Counted from the stretch's first letter, positions 16,093 to 25,298 are shown. The stretch is DNA of 64,000 nt from Armatimonadota bacterium (GCA_036504095.1 DASXVS010000023.1:1-64000); one strand, 5' to 3'. The notes: generated by a model not told the origin, from the sequence alone. Numbers and translations: made by a program.

Positions 16093-17961
16093 TTAGTTAC
16101 CGGGTTCCAGGTCGCGCATCCACTCCTGGAGCCGCTGATGAATGGCCTTAGACGGCTGGCGGGCGCCCTTTTCCAGCATGGAGTAGTAGCTCTGGGCGAT
16201 GCCAAGCTGTTCGGCTGCCTGGGTTTGCGAGAGACCGAGCTGATTGCGGCGGGTTTGGAGCCGCTCAGACCAGGCGGTGTCGGAGGCGAGGGGCAGGGCA
16301 GTGGCGGCCTGCGGAGTGGGTGACAGAATGCTCATGTACGCCTGGCGGATTGTCTCCGGCGGCATGATCAGAACGGTCCAGTTGGGGAGGTGTTCGGCCC
16401 AGCCGCGCTGGCCGGCGATGTCCTCGTTGTAATCGTCCCACTGCCAGCTTTCGATGATGTGATCGTTGGCGAGGGTGTCGAGGGCCTTCTCCATGCGCTC
16501 GCGGGTGCGGCTGGGATGGTCGCTATCGATCTCGTAGCCGCAGGCCTCCAGGAGGGTGCGGACCTTGAACGGACGCCTGTAGGAGCCCTGGGCGGCCTGT
16601 ACGCGCCATTGCCAGCTCAGATAGCGGGCGAGGCGTTTTTCAATGTCCTGGCGGTAGGGGTCATATTCCACGGCGCGGGCCGAGAGCAGGGCGGTCTGCC
16701 GGCCGGGGCCGAAGAGAAACTGGCCGAAGACGGCGCCGGGGCGGAAGAGAAAGTGCTGCAGCTCGAAGTTGGAGCCGTCAAAGCGCCGTTCGCCGCTGAC
16801 GTCGGTGATGACGAAGGCGCGGCTCTGCACTTCATGGAACGTCCGGCGGCGGCGGCCTCCGGGGCCGCTGGCCTGGTAGCTTTCCACGCGGCTCATGTTG
16901 ATCCACAGGCTGGAGAGGCGGTGGAGGGCCTGATAGAGCTGCTGGCGCTGCTCGGTGCGGTAGCCACTGGGGCGGCCGCCGGCGCCGGTCTTGGGTTTCA
17001 AGGCGCGCATTTCCAGGAGCTGATCCACGTCGGCGGTGCCGGGGTCGTTGGGTGTGCGGGCCTGTTTCAGCCACAGGTCGCTCAGCATGTCCAGCACGTC
17101 GGCGTCGGCGTCGCTCAGCTCCAGGCGCTGCTGCCACATGCGGCCAATCATCTCCTCCTGCATCTCGGGCGGCAGGAATGCCTGATTGTCGTACTCCACC
17201 GGAATCAGTTGGGCCTGCCCCTTGGCGGCGCCCTTGTTGAGTTGCGCGGTGGGCCAGGGCGAATCCGGATTCTTCTCAAACAGATTCAGGGCGAGCGCTT
17301 CGCGCAGGGCCTGGTAGTGGCCGGCGCTCATGACGGAGAGGTATTTTTCGCGGAGATCCACCTTGAGGCGGCGCGCCGGGATGGTGGTGCCGTGCTTGAT
17401 CTCGGACTGGAGCAGTTCATTCTCGACAGGCAGGCCGAGCTCCTCCAGCAGGAACCAGGCGATGGTATGGGAGTGGAGGTGGAGAAGCACCGGGGTCAGT
17501 CGGGCAAAGACGCTCTCGTCTCGCCACATGCCGCCGCATTCGGTGATGACGGCTTCGGCGAGGCGGTCCGGCCCGGCGGCGGTGAGATACTCGGCCAAAA
17601 TCCAGCCGGCCAATATGCCTTGCATCTCCTGGGCGAGCCGCTGGAGGTAGGCGGGTCTTTGGGTGGCGGCGGCCACGGCGTCGTTGCCGGCCTCGTAGAT
17701 CAGCGGCGCGGCGCGGCGGGAGGCGATGCCGAGCAGTAGTTGCAGATTGCCGTGCAGATACATCTGCAGGCGGCGGGAGAGCAGGGAATCGCCGGTCGGG
17801 ATGGCAGCCAGCAGGCGTTGGGCTTCGGCCTGGCGATGCGCGGGCGGGGCGGGGTACTGATCCGGCAACAGGAACACGCGGGCCGGCTCGCCGCTGAGCA
17901 GGGCGTGGTAGGCGCGGGGCAGCGCCGGCGGCTTTCCTGTTTTGTTGGCGTGACGGGACAA
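16093..17961 (-). CDS. plasmid-type replication initiator-like protein with C-terminal XRE domain
   Basis: 622 residues from a TTG start with AGGGA just upstream. The middle-to-late part (residues about 365-540: FVITDVSGE, FGQFLFGPGRQTALLSARAVEYDP, KRLARYLSWQWR, FKVRTLLEACGYE, RMEKALDTLANDHII) looks like the paired winged-helix layout of Rep initiators. Residues about 565-622 (RRNQLGLSQTQAAEQLGIAQ, then SMLEKGARQPS) form a clear XRE/Cro HTH. The long N-terminal region (about 1-330) is unrecognised. It follows the aminotransferase by 7 bp in an apparent operon. Context (helicase, primase, ParA nearby, origin-like repeats downstream) supports a replication role; a purely regulatory role is possible. 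Confidence 0.6.
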   Translation of the reverse strand: MSRHANKTGKPPALPRAYHALLSGEPARVFLLPDQYPAPPAHRQAEAQRLLAAIPTGDSLLSRRLQMYLHGNLQLLLGIASRRAAPLIYEAGNDAVAAATQRPAYLQRLAQEMQGILAGWILAEYLTAAGPDRLAEAVITECGGMWRDESVFARLTPVLLHLHSHTIAWFLLEELGLPVENELLQSEIKHGTTIPARRLKVDLREKYLSVMSAGHYQALREALALNLFEKNPDSPWPTAQLNKGAAKGQAQLIPVEYDNQAFLPPEMQEEMIGRMWQQRLELSDADADVLDMLSDLWLKQARTPNDPGTADVDQLLEMRALKPKTGAGGRPSGYRTEQRQQLYQALHRLSSLWINMSRVESYQASGPGGRRRRTFHEVQSRAFVITDVSGERRFDGSNFELQHFLFRPGAVFGQFLFGPGRQTALLSARAVEYDPYRQDIEKRLARYLSWQWRVQAAQGSYRRPFKVRTLLEACGYEIDSDHPSRTRERMEKALDTLANDHIIESWQWDDYNEDIAGQRGWAEHLPNWTVLIMPPETIRQAYMSILSPTPQAATALPLASDTAWSERLQTRRNQLGLSQTQAAEQLGIAQSYYSMLEKGARQPSKAIHQRLQEWMRDLEPGN

Positions 17962-17968
17962 GGTTTCC

Positions 17969-19105
17969 CTATTTTATGAAGAATCCGGCGATGGTGTCGC
18001 AAACATATTCGATATCGCCGTCCAGCAGTCCGGAATGGATGGGCAGGGCGAGCACTTCCCGGCAGGCGCGCTCGCTCTCCGGCAGGGCGCCTTCGGCGTA
18101 ACCGAGATCCAGATAGCAGGGCTGGCGGTGGAGCGCGATGGGGTAGTAGATCTCCGAGCCGATGCCGGCGGCGGCCAGGTGCGCTTTTAACTCGTCGCGG
18201 CGCGGCGTGCGGATCACGAACTGGTTCCAGACGTGGGCCGTCTGCCAGGGTGCGGCCATCGGCACGGTGATGGGCAGACCGGCGGGCGTGAGCAACTCCT
18301 GATAACGGGCCGCGTTGCGCTGCCGGGCGGCGGTCCATTCGTTCAAATGACGCAGCTTGACGCGCAGGATCGCGGCCTGCAGCGTGTCCAGCCGCGAGTT
18401 GAAGCCGATCCATTCGTGCTTGTACTTCTCGCGGGAGCCGTGGACGCGCAGGGCGGAGAGCAGCTCTGCTTTCCCCTCGTCCGTGGTGGTGACCATGCCC
18501 GCATCGCCGAAGGCGCCCAGGTTTTTACTCGGGAAGAAGCTCAAGGTTGCCATCTGGCCCAGGCCGAAGCAGGGCCGGTTGTTGTAGGTGGCGCCGATGG
18601 ATTGCGCGCCATCCTCGATCACGGTCCAGCCATGTCGCGCAGCGATCGCGAGAATCGGATCCATGTCGGCCGCGCCGCCGAACAGGTGGACGGGAATCAC
18701 TGCTTTGATGCGCGGATGCTGCCGGGCGGCCTCGTCGAGTGCCGCCGGATCGAGATTGAATGTCAACGGATCGATGTCGCGGAAGACTGGCGTGGCGCCG
18801 GTGCGCGAGACCGCACCGGCGGTGGCGAAGAAGGTGAAAGCCGGTACGGCGACCTCGTCGCCCGGGCCCACTCCTGCGGCCATCAGCGCCAATAGCAAAG
18901 CGTCGCTGCCGTTGGCGCAGCCGATGGCGTGGGGCACGCCCAGAAAGGCGGCCATCTCCTGCTCAAACTTCTTATTGTCCGGGCCGAGGATGAAGTACTG
19001 CGATTGGAAGACGTTGGCAATGGCGGCTTCAATCTCAGTGCGAATCGGCTCGTTCTGGGGCCGCAAATCCAGCAGCGGCACCGTGCGGGTGTTCTGGGAA
19101 GGCAT
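17969..19105 (-). CDS. DegT/DnrJ/EryC1/StrS family sugar aminotransferase
   Basis: 378 residues, a PLP-dependent enzyme that aminates a keto-sugar nucleotide. It shows PLLDLRPQN at the start, GCANGSDALLLAL at about 60, the PLP phosphate/ring region VPAFTFFATAGAV, VIEDGAQSIGA and the Schiff-base lysine in FFPSKNLGAFGDAGM at about 193. The C-terminal EIYYPIALHRQPCY is typical of the WbpE-like branch, which makes 3-amino sugars. It is the first gene of a two-gene operon with the Rep-like protein, an odd pairing of sugar biosynthesis and replication. Confidence 0.88.
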   Translation of the reverse strand: MPSQNTRTVPLLDLRPQNEPIRTEIEAAIANVFQSQYFILGPDNKKFEQEMAAFLGVPHAIGCANGSDALLLALMAAGVGPGDEVAVPAFTFFATAGAVSRTGATPVFRDIDPLTFNLDPAALDEAARQHPRIKAVIPVHLFGGAADMDPILAIAARHGWTVIEDGAQSIGATYNNRPCFGLGQMATLSFFPSKNLGAFGDAGMVTTTDEGKAELLSALRVHGSREKYKHEWIGFNSRLDTLQAAILRVKLRHLNEWTAARQRNAARYQELLTPAGLPITVPMAAPWQTAHVWNQFVIRTPRRDELKAHLAAAGIGSEIYYPIALHRQPCYLDLGYAEGALPESERACREVLALPIHSGLLDGDIEYVCDTIAGFFIK

Positions 19106-19536
19106 GAAACTCCTTCAAACTAACATAGGCCACAGCCGGCTGGGTTTGTGAGCATTAGCTACAAGAGTTGATACTGTTTGCCTTTGATTCTCGCGGGTTG
19201 GGTTCGTAGAAGTGAAACGTCCTTCGCTGGGATCTGGGGTGATGTCAAATCTCAGGACGAGCTGGTTCGGATCTGCTACCCGGTTCGTGACTAGATGTCT
19301 CACTTCTGCTGGTCACTCGGGTGGCACCACAATTAGTACCAGTACTATCACTGCGAATTCTGCCTTGACTTACCTTTTCCGGGGGGGTAACATTTTATCA
19401 TTAACCGAGAGGTATGCCCGGTCGGGCGGATCGGCTTGGAAGACGCGAGACCACGAGCGCGAGTTGCGCTGACGGCGCACCGGCATTGCAAACCGTATGC
19501 TGGAACAGCTTAGAAATCAATCGGAGGAGTTGAAGA
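19106..19536. other. intergenic region with the PEP-CTERM gene promoter
   Basis: Divergent region between the aminotransferase and the second PEP-CTERM gene. It holds the promoter at 19365-19393 and an ideal GGAGGAG ribosome-binding site just before 19537. A G-tract of seven lies in the promoter spacer. Nothing else is recognised. Confidence 0.45.
19365..19393 (+). promoter_or_regulatory. candidate sigma-70 promoter of the PEP-CTERM gene
   Basis: TTGACT (19365-19370) and TAACAT (19388-19393) are spaced by 17 bp. The region lies about 145 bp upstream of the start codon, leaving a long leader. Confidence 0.4.
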
Positions 19537-20175
19537 ATGCGTAAATTTGCCTTTTGCCTGGTACTCAGTGTGACCAGTACGGTGGTCAGTGCGGCCAGCC
19601 TGACTTTAGACCCCGTGACCGTTGTCCACCAATATCAACAGACCTCGAACAGACCATGTGTCATTGGTGATCCATCCTGTCACAATCCTGCAGGTTTTGA
19701 TTTGACCATCCTTCCGGTCGGGGGGCAGGTGTCGTCCTACAATGCGTTCTCCCCTATTTATACCGTGGCGCAAGTTCAGAGCATCGTCGGAAATACCTTC
19801 ATGGTGGGCGTTGACATCAATCAGGCTACGGGGCAGGGACCTCAGTCGCTCAGCCTGTTCACGATGTTGATTAACGGCGTTGTCGTCGATACCTACACGG
19901 GGGCGCCGACCTCAGTTCCACCTACGGTTGGCGGAGGCAACGGGAACGGCTATGCTGATTACCTCGTACATGGATTTACCAGCCTTGCGGGCCTTGCCGC
20001 AACCGACACAGTGCAGTTTCACGCAACCATGCCGGTGATCAATGACGGCAGGGAAGAGTTCTTCCTTCTTGCCAGCACTGCCCCCCCTTCCACCGTTCCT
20101 GAGCCGGCTACTTACGCCCTCCTGGGTGGTGGATTAGCGGCTCTCGGCGTTCTTCGGTCACGTCGTCGCGTTTAG
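19537..20175 (+). CDS. PEP-CTERM sorting-domain protein
   Basis: 212 residues with an N-terminal signal peptide (MRKFAFCLVLSVTSTVVSA) and a beta-rich body, including two Cys at about 41-48 (CVIGDPSC). The end is a classic sorting signal: VPEPATYALLGGGLAALGVL plus RSRRRV. GGAGGAG lies 7 bases before the ATG. It is predicted to be exported and then cleaved by the exosortase encoded at 30.2 kb. The specific function is unknown. Confidence 0.88.
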   Translation: MRKFAFCLVLSVTSTVVSAASLTLDPVTVVHQYQQTSNRPCVIGDPSCHNPAGFDLTILPVGGQVSSYNAFSPIYTVAQVQSIVGNTFMVGVDINQATGQGPQSLSLFTMLINGVVVDTYTGAPTSVPPTVGGGNGNGYADYLVHGFTSLAGLAATDTVQFHATMPVINDGREEFFLLASTAPPSTVPEPATYALLGGGLAALGVLRSRRRV

Positions 20176-20190
20176 CTGTTATCCCGTGCC

Positions 20191-20257
20191 GCCACCCTCT
20201 TCAGGGTGGCCCATACTGAGCTGGTGCGGACTCCCCTCAGGGAATCCGCGCCAGCTC
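20191..20257 (+). terminator. two consecutive hairpins after the PEP-CTERM gene
   Basis: GCCACCCT-CTTC-AGGGTGGC (20191-20210) is an 8-bp perfect stem. At 20218-20257 a larger stem forms from GAGCTGG/CCAGCTC, GCGGA/TCCGC and CCC/GGG around CTCA, with small bulges. Together they look like a terminator for the PEP-CTERM gene, although the T-tract is poor. Confidence 0.6.
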
Positions 20258-20855
20258 TTCGGCGTTATGGCGGATAGGTTGTGTCCTCCACTGTCGACCT
20301 ACCGTGAAGGGAGCATTTGTCCATTTGCACCATGCCATAGCGGCCAAATCAGGTTACTTGCTCCGGGAGGCTGCCAGCCGTACCTGTGTGGTGGCGCTAC
20401 TCGGAAGGCCTAGTAGCCGCTGGTCTGGTCCACATTTGAAACCGGCCGGTTGATGCTGCATCCCGCTCCGAAGCCACGGTTGATGACTCTGCGTCCGTAG
20501 ACCCCTTGGACGGTGAAATGGTAGCTGATCGCGACGGCAGCCAGCACATCCAGCGAATGCTCCGCATCGGAGCCATCCCTCGTCTTTGTCGTCCCGTCGA
20601 TGTTCACCAGGCGGTCTGGATCTTAGGTGTCCCCTGAGAGTCCGGATGCGGAGTGCAGCGGGGACTACATTCGAGTAGCGGTCGTCCAGCCGCGAGTTAA
20701 TAGACCCCGGCCGCTTGGGTTCGGCGATCCCGGCAGCGTGCCATCCCGGCGCCAGCCGGGCTGAGCCGGACGGAGGCCCAGGCCCGCAAATGCTAAACTG
20801 CAAGGAACGAAGAGCCCTTTCCGCCCCGGGATCTGCACTTCTTACCCAATTGATC
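20258..20855. other. stretch without a confident gene
   Basis: A minus-strand open stretch at 20410-20607 has protein-like composition (AVAISYHFTVQGVYGRRV) and could be the C-terminus of a lost gene, but no family or valid start was found. Confidence 0.4.
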
Positions 20856-21220
20856 ATGCCGATAGAGCACTGGTTTTCACGCCGGACATTTGCCGGTCTG
20901 CTCCTTGGTCTGGCAGCGGCATGTGGCTGGCGCCGGGCGCCCGTCCCCGCTCCGGCCACCTCGAATCTCTCCTATGGACCCAGCCCCTCCCAGCGCTTTG
21001 ACGTGTACTCGGCACCAGCCTTGTCTGGAAGCCTGGCGCCGCTCGTTGTGCTGATCCACGGAGGAGGCTGGGAGAGCGGCTCGCGTGCCGAAGTCGCGAA
21101 GTTCATCCCGTATTTCACGGAGCGCCGCTGGGTGGTCGCAAACATCGGCTACCGGCTCACGCCGGAAGCGGTGGCGCCGGCCGCAGCAGAGGACGTTCGC
21201 AACGCGATCGCGTCCGTCTG
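20856..21220 (+). pseudogene. alpha/beta-hydrolase (esterase) N-terminal fragment
   Basis: Starts at ATG 20856 with a Tat- or lipoprotein-like leader (FSRRTFAGLLLGLAAACGW). The fold then begins: FDVYSAP, LVVLIHGGGWESGS (the HGGGW oxyanion motif of esterase/lipase-like enzymes), VVANIGYRLTPEA and AAEDVRNAI. Around 21220 the reading passes without a stop into sequence related to BACON repeats in another frame. The nucleophile Ser and the acid/His of the triad are missing, so the enzyme is truncated and not functional. Confidence 0.65.
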
Positions 21221-22666
21221 CGCCCGCGCCGCGTACGGTGCAGGTGACCAGCGGTGGCACGGCTCTCGGTTTTCAGGCCGTCTCCGCGGCTGCTTGGCTG
21301 TCGGTCAGCCCGGCTAGCGGTAGCACGCCAGCCCCTCTGGCTGTCTCGGTGAATCCAGTCGGCCTACAACCGGGCGTCTATCAGGGGGCGATTACGCTCA
21401 CCGGCGCCGGCACTCCGGGCAGCTCGACGACCGTCAATGTCACCCTTACCGTGTCGGCACCGGTGGTTGTGAACTTCACGGCCTCTCCCTCCGCACTCTA
21501 TTTGTCGTACACGCTGGGAGCACTATGCCGGCGCCGGTACAGTTGCGCATCGTGTCTTCGCCCACCGGGGCAGGGTTCAGCGCCACAACCAGCGCGCCCT
21601 GGCTGCTGGTGACGCCGTCGTCCGGGACCGCCACGGCGTACGTGACTGTTTCAGTTGTGCCGGGTATCCTCACAGCGGGCACGAGTCTAGCCAATGTCGT
21701 CATTGTCGGCACTGGCGGCGGGCAGTTGACGGTGCCTGTTTAGGTGAAAGTCACGGCGCAGCCGGACTTCATTCTGAAGACGAAGTCCTTGAGTTTCAGT
21801 TACACGATCGGAGACGCGACGCCGGTGGGCCAGTCGCTGTCGATTGCTTCGACATCGGTCCAGTTCAACTGGACCGGCAGCACCAATGCTCCGTGACTGC
21901 GTCTATCGGCCAGCTCGGGCGCGACTCCGTCGTCGGTGGTGGTGACGGCCGATCCTTCTGGCTTGAGTGCCGGCGTATACAATGGCGCTGTGACGCTGGC
22001 ATCGCCGTCGACGGTGAGCGGTACAGCCGTGGTGCCGGTGGCATTGACGGTGGTGAGCGTCGCCACTGCCAATCCGGCGACTTTCTACACATCGCCGGCT
22101 GGGCTGTATCTGAACTACACGGTGGGCGGCGTGGCGCCGGCGCCGGTGGTGGTGCGGATCACGGCTGACAAGGCGGGAGCGACGTTCACGGTGGGAACGG
22201 CGGCAGGGTGGCTCCAGGTGATGCCGGGCAGCGGAGCGGTGACGTCGACGATTACAATTACAGCCTAGCCGGGGCTGCTGACGCCAGGCACGCATCTGGC
22301 GGACGTGGTGGTGACGGGAACGGGGGAGGTACGCGAACCATTCCGGTATCGCTGAAAGTCGCGGCGCAGCCGTCGATCACAGTGAACCCGAAGTCGCTGG
22401 CCTTCAGCGCCGTCGCGGGAACGATGCCGGCGGGCAAGAGCCTGGGGGTGGGTTCGACAACGGTGGCATTCAACTACAGCTTGAGCGTGAATGCGCCGCG
22501 GTTGAAGCTGTCCACGACTTCAGGCGTGGCGTGGGGTACGGCTGTGGTTTCGGCGGACACGACGGGGTTGGCGCCGGGCACCTACAGCGCGGCGGTGACG
22601 GTCACCGCGCCCACTACCGGGAACGGAACCGTGACGGTTCCTGTGACACTCACCGTGCCACCTTAG
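21221..22666 (+). pseudogene. decayed BACON/Ig-repeat protein
   Basis: A chain of beta-sandwich repeats is readable only by moving between frames: TVQVTSGGTALGFQA and WLSVSPASGSTPAPLAV at 21240-21530; APWLLVTPSSGTATAYVTVS from about 21590; FILKTKSLSFSYTIGD at about 21770; VVVTADPSGLSAGVYNGAVT at about 21936; and a last repeat ending TVPVTLTVPP at 22666. Stops lie at about 21741, 21895 and 22268, and there is a frameshift near 21525. The pattern (WLSVSPASG, then GLxPGVYxGAITL) is that of BACON-type domains common in Bryobacteraceae secreted proteins. The 5' end is lost at the esterase junction. Confidence 0.65.
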
Positions 22667-22831
22667 CCCCAATACTGTGCACCTAACAATCAACTCCGGA
22701 CCGACTACCTAACTCGACGAGCCGATGAATCCTGGGCAACTTTGCGCGGCTGCGCTAGACTCAATTCACATGAAACCAGCACGGCGCATCTTTCATGATG
22801 TGTCCTCTGGCAACTGCATCACTGCCACAAT

Positions 22832-23956
22832 ATGGCTGAGTGGAATCATATGCAAGCGGCGAAATTGATCTGTGTGGGCGGAGCCCGGCCCAACTTCATG
22901 AAACTGGCTCCCCTGGTGCGTCTCCTGCGCGGCGATGATCGCTTCCAGACGCTCCTCGTCAACACTGGGCAGCACTACGACGATCAGATGTCGGGTCAGT
23001 TCTTTCGCGACCTCGGCATGCCTGAGCCTGACTATCAGATGGAGGTGGGATCGGGCTCACACGCGGTGCAAACCGGCGAAATCATGAAGCGATTCGAGAC
23101 GATCGTGCAGAACGAGCAACCGCGCGCTGTGCTGGTGGTTGGCGATGTGAATTCCACCATCGCCTGCGCGCTCGTGGCGGCAAAACTCCATGTACCTGTC
23201 GTACACGTGGAGGCAGGCTTGCGCAGCTTTGACAGGTCTATGCCGGAAGAGATCAACCGGTTAGTCACCGACGTGCTGAGCGATCTGTTCCTGGTCACCG
23301 AAGAGAGCGGGGCCTTTAATCTTCGTACAGAGGGCGCGGCTGAGGAGAAGATTGCGATGGTGGGCAATCTGATGATCGATTCCCTCTTCTTCCATCTGAA
23401 GCGGGCTGAGGAATCGGACATCGCCCGGAGATGCGGACTGCAAGAGAATCAGAGCTTTGGCCTGGTAACGCTGCACCGGCCTGCCAATGTAGATGACGCG
23501 ATGCAACTGGCGGGCATTATGGAGGCGTTGCGAGAGATCAGCCAGGACCTGCCACTGCTATTCCCGGTTCATCCGCGAACCCGCTCCAGGCTGAGTCGGG
23601 AAAACGTTGGCGAGGGTGACTGCATCCGCTTGCTGGATCCTCTTGGCTATATCGATTTCCTCGGACTAATGCGCCGGGCCGCTGTCGTTCTCACGGATTC
23701 GGGCGGGATTCAGGAAGAGACCACCGCTCTCGGCATCCCGTGTCTGACTATTCGAGACAACACGGAGCGGCCTATCACCGTGGAGCAGGGCACGAATATT
23801 CTCGCTGGAACTTGCAAGAAGAGCATTCTAGCCGCATGGGAACAGATCGGCCGCCAGCCGAAGCAGGGACGGATTCCCCCTCTTTGGGACGGGAGAGCCG
23901 CGGAGCGGTGTCGAGATGCGGTCTGGCAAATGCTGGAAAAGCACGGCGTCCGGTAA
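22832..23956 (+). CDS. UDP-N-acetylglucosamine 2-epimerase family (second copy)
   Basis: 374 residues; an in-frame ATG at 22850 is an alternative start. It shows GGARPNFMKLAPLVR at the N-terminus, NTGQHYDDQMS, VVGDVNSTIACALVA, HVEAGLRSFDRSMPEEINR, LHRPANVDD and TDSGGIQEETTALGIPC. These differ consistently from the WecB-like copy at 13.8 kb (GARPNFMK against GTRPEAIK; LHRPAN against AHRREN), so the two are not recent duplicates. This branch includes enzymes acting on 2,3-diacetamido sugars (WbpI-like), which would fit with the WbpE-like aminotransferase. The substrate is inferred. Confidence 0.85.
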   Translation: MAEWNHMQAAKLICVGGARPNFMKLAPLVRLLRGDDRFQTLLVNTGQHYDDQMSGQFFRDLGMPEPDYQMEVGSGSHAVQTGEIMKRFETIVQNEQPRAVLVVGDVNSTIACALVAAKLHVPVVHVEAGLRSFDRSMPEEINRLVTDVLSDLFLVTEESGAFNLRTEGAAEEKIAMVGNLMIDSLFFHLKRAEESDIARRCGLQENQSFGLVTLHRPANVDDAMQLAGIMEALREISQDLPLLFPVHPRTRSRLSRENVGEGDCIRLLDPLGYIDFLGLMRRAAVVLTDSGGIQEETTALGIPCLTIRDNTERPITVEQGTNILAGTCKKSILAAWEQIGRQPKQGRIPPLWDGRAAERCRDAVWQMLEKHGVR

Positions 23957-24279
23957 TCGGAATCCGTACGCTGGAAAGGCGACGGAGACCCGCCCCGTCT
24001 CCACCCGGTGCGGATCGTCAGTGTTCTTTCGGCAAGGCTGCGTAAGAGTCCGATTGCCTCTACTTCCGGTTGAATCGGTCGGAGTTACTCACCCGACGTG
24101 CTCGGGGCTGCAATTCGGCTCTGCTTCCACTGAGCAGGCAGCCAGCGCGGCGGATCGCTCAAGCGTGTGGCCGGCAGGTTCACTCACTGTTGCGTCAGCG
24201 GGTCCACGTCATGAACAGATGGGCCTGCAATGACGGATACTCTCGATCCCGGTTTGCGCCTCAGCTTTTCGCTCAGCGT
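23957..24279. other. convergent intergenic region
   Basis: Between the plus-strand epimerase and the end of the minus-strand EPS operon. A weak stem GGAGAC/GTCTCC occurs near 23990 and could serve termination. Nothing else is recognised. Confidence 0.35.
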
Positions 24280-25290
24280 TCACCCTAGGCGAACGGCTTC
24301 GATCCGGTTGCGCATCGCCCATGTCGTGGCGAAGCGCAGGCGGTGGCCGCGCAGGCGGCAGGCGGTGCCCACGTGGCGGAACAGATCGTCCAGGCCGCCT
24401 TCCAGCAGCGCTCGCGAGTTGCGCTCCTGCGTGCCGTGGGTGTGGAGCTTGAGGAAGATGTCATCCCCGAGGTGCGGGGCGAGGTCCAGCCAGCGGTCGG
24501 CGCGATAGGGCGTGGCGAGGTCGTAGCCGGCCAGGTCGCCCGCCTCCATGCGCGGCATCAGGCGCCCCCGCCAGCGCAGGCCAAAGGGGCCGGGGATCAT
24601 CAGCAGGTCGCCGGTCTGGTGGCCGCCGGGCGTCACCGGCGTGCCGAAATCGTAGGAGCGCGGACGGGCTGGATCGTCCACGGCGTAATAGATCTGGTTT
24701 ACCGTACGCGGCTGGGTGGGTGAGGCGCCGGAAGGAAACGTCAAGTCGGCGTAGCAGCCAATCTGCCGCAGCAGCGTGATTTCGTTGTTCAGCCCGCACC
24801 AGCGGCCGTCCGGGCGGCTGTTGTCCAGGCACCAGTTGCCGTGAATGAAGGCGAAGACCGGGCGGCCGTTCTCCTGGTGCAACAGGCCGTGACGGGTGTG
24901 GAGCGTCTCGAGGAAGACGCTCATGCGGTCCAGGAACGCGGCCTCTGTGTCGTTGTCGTGGTGGAGGTGAATCTCCACGTCGCCTAGGCCTTCATGCACC
25001 ATGGCGGCGAGCGAATCCAGCAGCCACGGACGATACTCCTCCTCGGGGTAGAAGAAGCAGTATTGCGGTTTGCCGCCAAAGTCGTCGATATGACGCGAGG
25101 CGATCTCCGGCCAGAGGGCGCTCCACCGGGCGACGCGCTGGCGGGCGAGTTCGTCGTCCTGATTGCGCCAATAGGGTTCAAAGTGGTCGCAGATGCTCAA
25201 CCACACCGTCGCCGCGCCACGCGGGCGCGGGCTGAGGCGATCCCTCAGGTAGCCGGGCATCCAGATCTGGGCGTTGCGGGGCAGTTGCAC
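24280..25290 (-). CDS. polysaccharide-deacetylase-like protein of the EPS operon
   Basis: Start taken as GTG 25290, 9 bp after the GT2 stop and behind GAGG; about 336 residues. The layout resembles the NodB/polysaccharide deacetylase fold: WLSICDHFEPYW near residue 30 (an Asp-His pair), VEIHLHHDND at about 110 (a His-rich metal-type motif), FAFIHGNWCLDNS at about 145 and LKLHTHGTQE near 290. The family signature is not textbook, so this is a fold-level guess. Its position as the last gene of the EPS operon suggests sugar modification. Confidence 0.5.
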   Translation of the reverse strand: MQLPRNAQIWMPGYLRDRLSPRPRGAATVWLSICDHFEPYWRNQDDELARQRVARWSALWPEIASRHIDDFGGKPQYCFFYPEEEYRPWLLDSLAAMVHEGLGDVEIHLHHDNDTEAAFLDRMSVFLETLHTRHGLLHQENGRPVFAFIHGNWCLDNSRPDGRWCGLNNEITLLRQIGCYADLTFPSGASPTQPRTVNQIYYAVDDPARPRSYDFGTPVTPGGHQTGDLLMIPGPFGLRWRGRLMPRMEAGDLAGYDLATPYRADRWLDLAPHLGDDIFLKLHTHGTQERNSRALLEGGLDDLFRHVGTACRLRGHRLRFATTWAMRNRIEAVRLG

Positions 25291-25298
25291 GGTGGCCT

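Noticed and set aside
16390-17739. 449-residue open frame opposite the Rep-like gene
   Set aside because: Ala/Gly/Val-rich antisense shadow in GC-rich DNA; the minus frame carries winged-helix-like motifs and an XRE domain.
22208-22666. Separate 152-residue gene
   Set aside because: It has no ribosome-binding site and its first third is out of phase with the repeat; it is the last piece of the decayed BACON chain.
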